From positions 52,341 through 116,340 of the forward strand of contig DSEQ01000028.1 in NCBI GenBank assembly GCA_011056555.1: a DNA stretch of 64,000 bases, written 5' to 3'. Source of the stretch: Candidatus Zixiibacteriota bacterium. GTDB lineage: Bacteria > Zixibacteria > MSB-5A5 > JAABVY01. A program made the position numbers and the translations under genes. Under the pieces are notes generated by a model. It was not told the origin of the DNA. It did not search any database and worked only from the letters and a program-made list of their open reading frames with translations. The number at the start of each line of letters is the position of its first letter. Position 1 is the stretch's first letter. Of the stretch, positions 39,737 to 46,751 are shown one piece after another.

Positions 39737-41130
39737 CAGCTTCTGACCTCCTGTTTCTTTTTGAAGGCCCGCACAATTTTCTCAAACTGCATGGCGCGTG
39801 ACGCTTTAATCAATATTTGATCCCCGTCGCGTATCTCCGGCAGCATGGCCTCAATTACTTCCTCGGCAGTCATGAATGTCTCTGTCCTGCTTGAATCGTA
39901 GCCGTTGACATTGGCCCCCGCCGCTATATGCATGCCCAGCCTTCCCGCAGTAATCAGCCGGTCAGGATTGATTTCAGCGACGATGCTGCCAACGTCATGA
40001 TGCAGTTCTATCTCATCTTCGCCAAGCTCCCGCATGTCACCCAGTATGGCTATCTTCCGTCCCTTAGCCTGCATTTGAGAGAGCGCCTTGAGAGCATATC
40101 CCATGGAGGTCGGGTTGGCGTTATAGCTGTCGTCGATGACAGTAATCCCGCTCAATTCGAGAATCTCCATGCGCGAGCTTTTACCTTTGTAGCTCTGGAG
40201 TGCAGTCCTGACACCCTCGAACTCGACTTCGAATATCCTTGCAACGGCGCAGGACGCCAGGGCATTATAAAGGGTATGCAGTCCGGGTACTTTCAGATGT
40301 ATTTCCCCGCCTTGATACTGAAAAATAATCCTTCCCAGGCTGTTGGATGAAAATCCTGTTGGTCTGACCTGGGCGTCAGCCCGAACTGCATAACCAAGTT
40401 TGGGCTCCGGTTCCTTGTCGAACCGGGCCTTTAATAGAGCATCATCCAGATTCAGCACGCGGATTGAATCTGCGTCTATATGATCCAGAAGCTCGAATTT
40501 TGCTCTGGCGATATTTTCAATCGTACCCATCGTTTCCAGATGGGCCGGGCCGATATTGGTGATCAATGCGACCTGCGGCTTAACCATGCTAGTCAGTGCC
40601 TCTATCTCACCCGGAAAGCTCATGCCAAATTCGAGCACGCAGATCTCATAGCTATCATTGAGGAGCGCCAGCGAGAGAGGGATGCCGAAGAGGTTGTTGT
40701 AATTGCCGGGTGAACGGAAGACATTGTACTTTTGCGCGAGCACATCGGCAATCATCTCCTTGGTGGTAGTCTTACCGTTGGTACCGGTCACCGCAATATA
40801 TCGAGGATTAAATTTGTCTTTCCACCAGAGAGCTATCTGGCGCAGTCCCTTCTGGGTGTCATTTACTATGAGGCAGCGATCCCTGTACTCGGCCGGAAGG
40901 TGCTCTTCATACCCGGATTGCACCACACAAGCCCCGGCGCCTTTATCGAAAGCGTGCCTGAGATACTTATGCCCGTCATCCAGCTCGCCTTTGATGGCGA
41001 CGAACAGGTTACCGTCGGCTATCGTGCGGGTATCGATAGAAAGCCCTGTAAATTCTGCGGTTGCCGCTTTATCTGAGAACAGCGAACCATTGGTGACCTT
41101 TTTAAGATCGCTTAACTTCCCTGTTATCAC
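39736..41130 (-). CDS. murF: UDP-N-acetylmuramoyl-tripeptide--D-alanyl-D-alanine ligase
   Basis: 464 aa. P-loop VTGTNGKTTTKEMIADVL, core motif VIDDSYNANPTSM, and AILGDMRELGEDEIELHHDVG. It completes the UDP-MurNAc-pentapeptide. GTG start at 41130 with SD AAAGGGAC; it overlaps the 3' end of murE by 29 bp, the largest overlap in the operon. Confidence 0.96.
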   Translation of the reverse strand: MITGKLSDLKKVTNGSLFSDKAATAEFTGLSIDTRTIADGNLFVAIKGELDDGHKYLRHAFDKGAGACVVQSGYEEHLPAEYRDRCLIVNDTQKGLRQIALWWKDKFNPRYIAVTGTNGKTTTKEMIADVLAQKYNVFRSPGNYNNLFGIPLSLALLNDSYEICVLEFGMSFPGEIEALTSMVKPQVALITNIGPAHLETMGTIENIARAKFELLDHIDADSIRVLNLDDALLKARFDKEPEPKLGYAVRADAQVRPTGFSSNSLGRIIFQYQGGEIHLKVPGLHTLYNALASCAVARIFEVEFEGVRTALQSYKGKSSRMEILELSGITVIDDSYNANPTSMGYALKALSQMQAKGRKIAILGDMRELGEDEIELHHDVGSIVAEINPDRLITAGRLGMHIAAGANVNGYDSSRTETFMTAEEVIEAMLPEIRDGDQILIKASRAMQFEKIVRAFKKKQEVRS

Positions 41131-42589
41131 TATTCTGTCCCTTTAGAGCCTCCCGGACAACTTCACGGTCGTCAAAATGTATTTTCTCGGTTCCAACAAT
41201 CTGATAATTTTCATGCCCCTTACCGGCAATCACTACCACATCGCCTTCGGAGGCTTTCAAAACCGCCCGGGTAATCGCCTCCTTGCGATCGAGCACCAGA
41301 TGTGTCTCCTTGCTGTTATTCAACCCGGCCTCGGCATCATTTATTATGGCCTCGGGATCCTCGGTGCGGGGATTATCCGAGGTCAGGAAAATTATATCTG
41401 CATATTCCGATACCGCCTTTGCCATCAGGGGCCGTTTTCCCTTGTCGCGGTCCCCACCGCAGCCGAAGACCGCGATCAGATTCCTGTCTCCCGCGATCTC
41501 CCTGGCGGACTTCATGACATGACCCAGGGCATCGGGGGTATGAGCAAAGTCCACAAAGACCTTGAAATCCCGATTGATATCGACCCTTTCCATGCGTCCC
41601 GGCACGAACGTCATCGCCTCCAAACCGCTCCTGACCGTATCGGTATTAACGCCTGACGCAAGAGCCACTCCGGCGGCGCAGAGAGCATTATTCAGGTTGT
41701 ACCTGCCCGGCAGTTTCAGATGGATTTCCTCGCTGCCGAGGGGTGAAATCAGCTTGAACCTGTATCCTCTGTCAGTTTTCTCAATACCTGTTATATGCAG
41801 ATCGGCCCTGGTATTTTCGATTGAATAGGTCAGGCAGGAGCATTCGGTGCGCCCCAGGAAGAAATCATAACTGGGATCATCCATGTTCAATACTGCCCAT
41901 CTGTCCTTACCCTTAACCTTGTCGAGCAGCATAGCTTTGGCCTCGCGATACTCCTCCATGGTGCCGTGAAAGTCCAGATGATCCTGGGTCAGGTTGGTGA
42001 ACCCGGCGACATTGAAGTCGATCATATTTACTCTGCCGGTCTTGAGGCCGTGCGAAGAAACCTCCATCACGACATTGCGGATTCTTTCCGCCTGCATAAT
42101 CGAAAGCAGGCGTTCTATATGCAACGATTCCGGAGTTGTGTTGGGCGCATTGAACTGGTATTTTCCGGCCAGGTATTCGATAGTGCCCATCAGGCCGGTG
42201 CGCTTGTTGCCTGCGTCGAGAATCGACTTGACCATGTAAACCGTAGTGGTTTTGCCATTGGTGCCGGTGATACCCGCCACCAGCATTTTACGGGAAGGGA
42301 AGTCATAGAATTTAGCCGCCAGGAGCGAGAGCGCATGACGGCTGTCCGGGATAATTACCTTGCAGACCGAACTATTTTCGAAGTCCCTTTCGCACACTAC
42401 GCATACGGCCCCGGCCCGGATGGCATCAGGAATGTAATCATGGCCATCATCCCTGCTTCCCGGCATGGCTACAAACATGTCTTCCGGCTCAATTAAACGC
42501 GAATCGTATTCTATTTTGGAAATCTCCCTCTCCGTTTCCCCGGAGACTTGTTTTTCTGGAAGGATCTGTATCAAATCGGAAATCTTAAT
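41102..42589 (-). CDS. murE: UDP-MurNAc-L-Ala-D-Glu--meso-diaminopimelate ligase
   Basis: 495 aa from the proposed start. P-loop TGTNGKTTT (108-116), VMEVSSHGLKTGR, the HTPDAL motif, and SDNPRTEDP. The DNPR sequence is the hallmark of meso-diaminopimelate-adding MurE, so the wall is mDAP-type. Start: a GTG at 42595 touches the SD (AAAGGAGG) with zero spacing. The ATT six bases on (42589) has an ideal 6-base spacing and gives the family-like N-terminus MKISDLIQIL. The ATT is preferred but unproven. The end of the upstream PBP gene overlaps by 5 bases. Confidence 0.93.
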   Translation of the reverse strand: MKISDLIQILPEKQVSGETEREISKIEYDSRLIEPEDMFVAMPGSRDDGHDYIPDAIRAGAVCVVCERDFENSSVCKVIIPDSRHALSLLAAKFYDFPSRKMLVAGITGTNGKTTTVYMVKSILDAGNKRTGLMGTIEYLAGKYQFNAPNTTPESLHIERLLSIMQAERIRNVVMEVSSHGLKTGRVNMIDFNVAGFTNLTQDHLDFHGTMEEYREAKAMLLDKVKGKDRWAVLNMDDPSYDFFLGRTECSCLTYSIENTRADLHITGIEKTDRGYRFKLISPLGSEEIHLKLPGRYNLNNALCAAGVALASGVNTDTVRSGLEAMTFVPGRMERVDINRDFKVFVDFAHTPDALGHVMKSAREIAGDRNLIAVFGCGGDRDKGKRPLMAKAVSEYADIIFLTSDNPRTEDPEAIINDAEAGLNNSKETHLVLDRKEAITRAVLKASEGDVVVIAGKGHENYQIVGTEKIHFDDREVVREALKGQNSDNREVKRS

Positions 42590-44609
42590 CGTCACCCTCC
42601 TTTTTGCTGTCTTCACAAACAAGCATGACATGGTCCCCGAGGACGACGGACTCACCGCGCTCCGGCACCGTAGCGATAACATATCCGGCACCTTTAAGGG
42701 AACATTTCAGGCCCATGCTATTGAGTATTGTAAAAGCATCACGAGCTGATTTATTTCTCAAATCGGGCAACCGAACCCATTCTGATTCTCCAACGGGATT
42801 AATTTCAGCTTTTGTATCCAGCTTATAATCGGCATGTTTGATCATGACATCTGGATCTCCCTCGTAATCTTCATCCAGCAGATTAAGTGCGCCACTTTTG
42901 AGAGCATCGATCGAGGCATAAATTGTCCTGCCCGAAGTTTCATTTTTTCGATTCTCCAGGTCTGTTATTCTCTTTGCTGTTTTAGCAAATGCGGGGCCGG
43001 CAGTAATCCCGCCGTAGTGAATTTCTTTGGGCTCATCGATAATTATAATCCCGCAAATCTGCGGATCATCGGCCGGAAAATAGCCGCCGAAAGAAGCGAT
43101 GTATCTGGACTTATCATATCCTCCTGTCTCGGAGGGTTTTTCGGCGGTGCCGGTTTTTCCCGCAAAATCTATTCCGTCGATTTTTGCATACTTGGCAGTA
43201 CCAGTATCAACTACAATTTCACACAATTTTTTTAAGCTGGCTATAGTGGACTCGGAAAATATTTTTCGTTCTTGTTCGGGGTAGAAGCGCTGCTGGGTGC
43301 CACCTGTGGGCGAAATGACACGGTCCAGCAAAATAGGCTTCATAAGACGGCCGTCATTGGCAATACATCCAAACATGCGTGCCATCTGGAGGGTACTGGC
43401 AGAGACCTCGTGCCCGATAGAAAGCATGGCGCAGTAATACTCGGACCAGACTTCCGGCTCATGCAGGCGGCCGTTGACCTCTCCCGGGAATCCCAGTCCG
43501 GTGGGCAATCCGAAGCCCATCTCGCGCGCATAACGATAGAGCATTTTGGGGCCCAGTATATTCGCCAGACGACCGGTGGCAACATTTGAGGAGATTATAA
43601 ACGCCTCTGCCACGCTGATAATATCATGTTTCTTGTCGTCATGGATGCTGATACCATTGAATTTAAAACTGCCGTTTCCGGCGTAGATCGTATCCGCAAG
43701 GTTGATCAGTCCTTCCTCTAAGAGCGCGCCGAATACAACCGTCTTAAATGTACTCCCGGGCTCGAACAGATCAGTAATCGCCCTGGCTTTGGGACATTTG
43801 TAATCAGGATCTTTCAGTTCCGGATCATAATGGTAAACCGCCAGAATCTTTCCGGTAGCCACTTCCATCAGGACACCCATCCCGCTGACAGCGCTCCACT
43901 CATCCACCGCTGTCCGGATCTCCTCCGAGAGAATCTGCTGGTATTCGATGTCAATCGTCAAATAGACATCATTACCCTCAACGGGCTCTATCAATGGCTC
44001 AGAGAAAATCGGGTAAAGCTGGCCGGAACCGGCCTTCATACAGGCGCGCAAGCCATCCTTGCCCTTGAGATATTTGTCACAGTACACCTCCGCACCGGCT
44101 TTGGCTTCGAACTCGTGATTCAGATATCCGACCAGGGCCGAAACCGCGCTGTTGTATGGATAGATCCGATCGAATTCCGTCTTGCTGTAAATCTCGGGAA
44201 TTTTCAGCGCGTTGATCCTGGTGGAGACACCGGGATCGATCTTCCGTGCGATAAGGACCTGTTTGCCCTTTCTGGCCATCAGTTTTTTCAATAATGAGCT
44301 CTCGGAAACGTCCAGAATAGGTGCCGCTTCCCTGGCAATCTTTTCAATCGTTTCGTCCGAGTCGGTATAGACCAAGAGATTTTCGGTCTCGGTGGTGTAG
44401 GCCAGCGGATTTCCATTACGGTCGTAAATCGCGCCTCGATGAGCTTTAACCGGCACATTTAGATAACATTGATTCCGGAACTTGCGTGCATACTCCTCTC
44501 CCTGCAGAACCTGCACCTGAAAAAAACGTCCGGCAATCACAATAAAACAGCCGGCCACAAATATAAAAAATACCATGAAGCGTGAGAGCCTGAGCTTATT
44601 GTTCTTCAT
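42585..44609 (-). CDS. ftsI: Septal class B penicillin-binding protein with PASTA domain (FtsI-like)
   Basis: 674 aa transpeptidase cross-linking septal murein. N-terminal TM helix (12-30), PBP dimerisation domain, and transpeptidase with catalytic S286-TFK, SSN motif (340-342) and KTG (485-487). A single C-terminal PASTA domain (about 605-670, RLPDLRNKSARDAFTILNSM) is like SpoVD/PBP2x rather than E. coli FtsI. ATG start overlaps the ftsL stop (ATGA). Confidence 0.95.
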   Translation of the reverse strand: MKNNKLRLSRFMVFFIFVAGCFIVIAGRFFQVQVLQGEEYARKFRNQCYLNVPVKAHRGAIYDRNGNPLAYTTETENLLVYTDSDETIEKIAREAAPILDVSESSLLKKLMARKGKQVLIARKIDPGVSTRINALKIPEIYSKTEFDRIYPYNSAVSALVGYLNHEFEAKAGAEVYCDKYLKGKDGLRACMKAGSGQLYPIFSEPLIEPVEGNDVYLTIDIEYQQILSEEIRTAVDEWSAVSGMGVLMEVATGKILAVYHYDPELKDPDYKCPKARAITDLFEPGSTFKTVVFGALLEEGLINLADTIYAGNGSFKFNGISIHDDKKHDIISVAEAFIISSNVATGRLANILGPKMLYRYAREMGFGLPTGLGFPGEVNGRLHEPEVWSEYYCAMLSIGHEVSASTLQMARMFGCIANDGRLMKPILLDRVISPTGGTQQRFYPEQERKIFSESTIASLKKLCEIVVDTGTAKYAKIDGIDFAGKTGTAEKPSETGGYDKSRYIASFGGYFPADDPQICGIIIIDEPKEIHYGGITAGPAFAKTAKRITDLENRKNETSGRTIYASIDALKSGALNLLDEDYEGDPDVMIKHADYKLDTKAEINPVGESEWVRLPDLRNKSARDAFTILNSMGLKCSLKGAGYVIATVPERGESVVLGDHVMLVCEDSKKEGDD

Positions 44610-45010
44610 TTAACTATCCTGTCCCTGATAATATCGTTTTCTCCATTCTGGATATTTTTTTCCACGAAGGCCGGCGGACCGTCCCCCCCGCTGCTATTCT
44701 GGTCCTTCACCATCTGGAGAAGTGAATCGGAATATGGTATGATATCGGTCCCGCTGGAATTAATCATGTCCAACTCTTCCATGGCTTTCTTTCTCACCTG
44801 CTCAAGCGAGCTGCGGTAGAGGATTTCTCCCTTGAGATAGTCCTTGTTTTTTTCCAGCTGGCGAATCTCCTCCTCCATGCGGGCGATTTCGGCTGACAGA
44901 TTCTGCAATGTGATTCTCTGCCAGATGAAGGCATAAGCCAGGAGTATGGCCAGGCCGACCAAGACATATATTTTTATTTCCGGCAAGAGTCTTTTCAAAC
45001 TGTCCCTCAT
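44606..45010 (-). CDS. ftsL: Cell division protein FtsL
   Basis: 134 aa. One TM helix (about 13-33, IYVLVGLAILLAYAFIW) followed by a periplasmic coiled coil (LQNLSAEIARMEEEIRQLEK). The fold and position between rsmH and the PBP gene identify it; sequence conservation is low. The C-terminal 40 residues are polar and longer than in E. coli FtsL. Its ATG at 45010 lies one base after a perfect 13-bp hairpin, and no SD is free outside that hairpin. Confidence 0.86.
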   Translation of the reverse strand: MRDSLKRLLPEIKIYVLVGLAILLAYAFIWQRITLQNLSAEIARMEEEIRQLEKNKDYLKGEILYRSSLEQVRKKAMEELDMINSSGTDIIPYSDSLLQMVKDQNSSGGDGPPAFVEKNIQNGENDIIRDRIVK

Positions 45011-45011
45011 T

Positions 45012-45043
45012 CAGTCAGGCGGGACGGTTATCCCGCCTGACTG
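45012..45043 (-). promoter_or_regulatory. Perfect 13-bp hairpin ending one base before the ftsL start
   Basis: CAGTCAGGCGGGA (45012-45024) and TCCCGCCTGACTG (45031-45043) form an uninterrupted 13-bp stem with a 6-base loop. On the transcribed strand the stem ends one base before the ftsL ATG and is not followed by a T-tract, so it is not a normal terminator. Any SD for ftsL must lie within it. It may limit ftsL translation, block RNA decay, or mark a processing site. Confidence 0.75.
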
Positions 45044-45060
45044 CCTCTAACAAGTGCCCT

Positions 45061-45990
45061 TCATACTTTCGCCGCCGCCCGCAGTTTGGCGCTGCGAGCC
45101 CGTGGATTATTCTCGAGCTCCTGACTGGTGGGAGTCAGAGCTTTTTTAAAAAGCGGCTTCAACCTGAACTCCCGGTTCTCGAGAACCTCCTCTAAATCAG
45201 GCGGTAAACCAGATTCGCGGCTGTATGTACGAATATAGTTCTTTACTATTCTATCTTCGAGGGAGTGATAAGATATCACCACTAATCTGCCCCCCGAATG
45301 CAGTAATTTTGTGAGAGAACGAAGCCCCTTTTTTATATTCTCAAGTTCATTATTGACAGCAATTCTCAATGCCTGCGCAACCTGCGCCAGGCCCTTGTTT
45401 AACTTTTCTTTTTTGAAGAATGGCTCAAGTATTATCTTGAACTGATAAGTAGTTTTTATCCTGTTCTTCTCCCGCGCCCTTATGATGGCATGGGATATTG
45501 GCCCGGCCTGGCTCAACTCGCCGTATTCCTTGAAAATCTTTTTGAGTTCCTGCAGGGGATAATGATTTATTATATCTGCCGCGGTCAGGCTGCTCTCGGG
45601 ATCGAAACGCATGTCAAGCGGATTGTCGGACTTAAACGCAAATCCGTAGCCCTGTTCAAGCTGCACAGAGCTGATTCCCAGATCGAGCAGAAAACCTGCG
45701 ATCGGCTTGTCCTCAGAACCAAGCTGCTCGGAGACCTCGTGATATCCGCATTGCAGGTGCTTGATCTTATCTCCTACTTCCACGTTTCTCCTCTTCGCCA
45801 GCTCAAGCATGCGGGGATCGAGATCACAGCAGATAACTCTCCCCTTATCCGAAAGATTCTCAGCTATGAGCCTGGCATGACCGCCTGTTCCACAGGTGCC
45901 ATCTATGTAGATTCCTGACGGGTCGTGAACCAGATATTCAACAACCTCTTTCCCCATTACGGGTAAATGATACTCCTCATTTCTTTGCAA
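45061..45990 (-). CDS. rsmH: 16S rRNA (cytosine1402-N4)-methyltransferase
   Basis: 309 aa. SAM-binding GTCGTGGHARLIAENL, the GFLLDLGISSVQLEQGYGFAF motif and the C-terminal SYHSLEDRIVKNYIR are typical of RsmH (MraW). The TTG at 45990 overlaps the 3' end of mraZ by 14 bases; no other start precedes the conserved EYHLPVMGKEVVEYL. It is followed by the hairpin region and ftsL. Confidence 0.95.
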   Translation of the reverse strand: MQRNEEYHLPVMGKEVVEYLVHDPSGIYIDGTCGTGGHARLIAENLSDKGRVICCDLDPRMLELAKRRNVEVGDKIKHLQCGYHEVSEQLGSEDKPIAGFLLDLGISSVQLEQGYGFAFKSDNPLDMRFDPESSLTAADIINHYPLQELKKIFKEYGELSQAGPISHAIIRAREKNRIKTTYQFKIILEPFFKKEKLNKGLAQVAQALRIAVNNELENIKKGLRSLTKLLHSGGRLVVISYHSLEDRIVKNYIRTYSRESGLPPDLEEVLENREFRLKPLFKKALTPTSQELENNPRARSAKLRAAAKV

Positions 45991-46438
45991 ATAGCTGATC
46001 CAACATATTCTCTAAACTAGGGTTAGCATTCGAGAGTTTTTCGAATCTCTCAGGATTCCAGATCTCAATATGAGTGGTGGATCCAATCATCAGAGTCTCG
46101 CCCTTTAAGTCCGCTTCCTGAATCAGGTCCCTCGGTATATTGATCCTTCCCTGAGTATCGGGAACGACCTCATACGTATTGGTGGATAGTTTACGGATGA
46201 AATTGCGTCCTTCGCGAGTCATGCCGGAATGTTCGCTCTGAAGCTCATTAAATTTCTTGATCCACTCTGATTCGATGAACAATCCCAGGCATCCATCCAG
46301 CCACTTCGCCAGCACGTAAGCCTTCACTGCCTTTTTGGGAGAAACCCCAATTGGACGCGCCTTGCGCAGTTTGGCCGGTATCGCGACACGACCATTGTCG
46401 TCTAAAGAAACAAGATATTTTCCGGTGTATCCGATCAA
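45977..46438 (-). CDS. mraZ: Transcriptional regulator MraZ
   Basis: 153 aa from TTG at 46438. Two SpoVT/AbrB-like halves each carry the DNA-contact motif: SLDDNGRVAIPAKLRK (N-terminal) and PDTQGRINIPRDLIQ (C-terminal). MraZ forms a ring and represses the dcw operon it heads. Codons TTG (46459) and GTG (46456) also open this frame, but they lie within the 10-bp repeat array and would add a WGGG segment unlike the family; TTG at 46438 with GGGGTGG upstream fits the usual short N-terminus. The exact start remains uncertain. Confidence 0.9.
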   Translation of the reverse strand: MIGYTGKYLVSLDDNGRVAIPAKLRKARPIGVSPKKAVKAYVLAKWLDGCLGLFIESEWIKKFNELQSEHSGMTREGRNFIRKLSTNTYEVVPDTQGRINIPRDLIQEADLKGETLMIGSTTHIEIWNPERFEKLSNANPSLENMLDQLFAKK

Positions 46439-46439
46439 C

Positions 46440-46499
46440 CCGCCACCCCAGATCACCAATTTTCACCAAAATTCACTACTTTTCACCAAGATACTCCAA
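46440..46499 (-). promoter_or_regulatory. MraZ-box array (10-bp periodic direct repeats)
   Basis: Six consecutive 10-bp units on the minus strand: TTGGAGTATC, TTGGTGAAAA, GTAGTGAATT, TTGGTGAAAA, TTGGTGATCT, GGGGTGGCGG. The common core is (T)TGGTGA in 10-bp register. E. coli MraZ binds TGGGN repeats spaced to the same 10-bp period upstream of its own gene (established). The array overlaps the putative -10 of the dcw promoter, consistent with autorepression. Confidence 0.72.
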
Positions 46500-46532
46500 G
46501 CACATTTATAGTCAAGAAAAAACTTGATACAA
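46488..46532 (-). promoter_or_regulatory. Putative promoter(s) of the dcw operon
   Basis: Two overlapping candidates on the minus strand: TTGACT (46515-46510) with TATCTT (46493-46488), spacer 16; and TTGTAT (46532-46527) with TATAAA (46510-46505), spacer 16. The first overlaps the first two MraZ boxes; the second lies just upstream of them. Confidence 0.5.
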
Positions 46533-46751
46533 ATTGAAAGATTGTTAAGTGCCATAGTTTATGGGGAGTTTCCGAGAAAATAGGGTCTGCTTTTTTGTTC
46601 ATTTTGAAACGAGCCATAAAATGACAATATCCCGTTTTATATCCCGATGAATAGCAGCATTTTACAGGGCCGCAAAAATTTGCCGCCAGCAGGGCCACAA
46701 TGGCAGACCGCTTGCATCAAACAGCGTTTGATAAATCCAGAGGGTAAATTG
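46533..46751. other. Non-coding region upstream of the C25 peptidase gene
   Basis: About 220 bp without a supported gene. An open frame from 46647 extends into it but lacks an SD and precedes a clear signal peptide start, so it is not used. A 17-bp perfect dyad, ATCAAAC-AGC-GTTTGAT (46716-46732), lies 19 bp before the peptidase ATG and could be an operator or a 5'-UTR hairpin. No promoter stands out. Confidence 0.55.

Noticed and set aside
45012..45043. Reading the rsmH-ftsL hairpin as an intrinsic terminator
   Set aside because: No T-tract follows on either strand and terminating there would cut the dcw operon before ftsL.
46647..46751. Upstream start for the C25 peptidase
   Set aside because: It would bury the signal peptide 35 residues inside the protein; ATG 46752 has an SD and a normal signal peptide.
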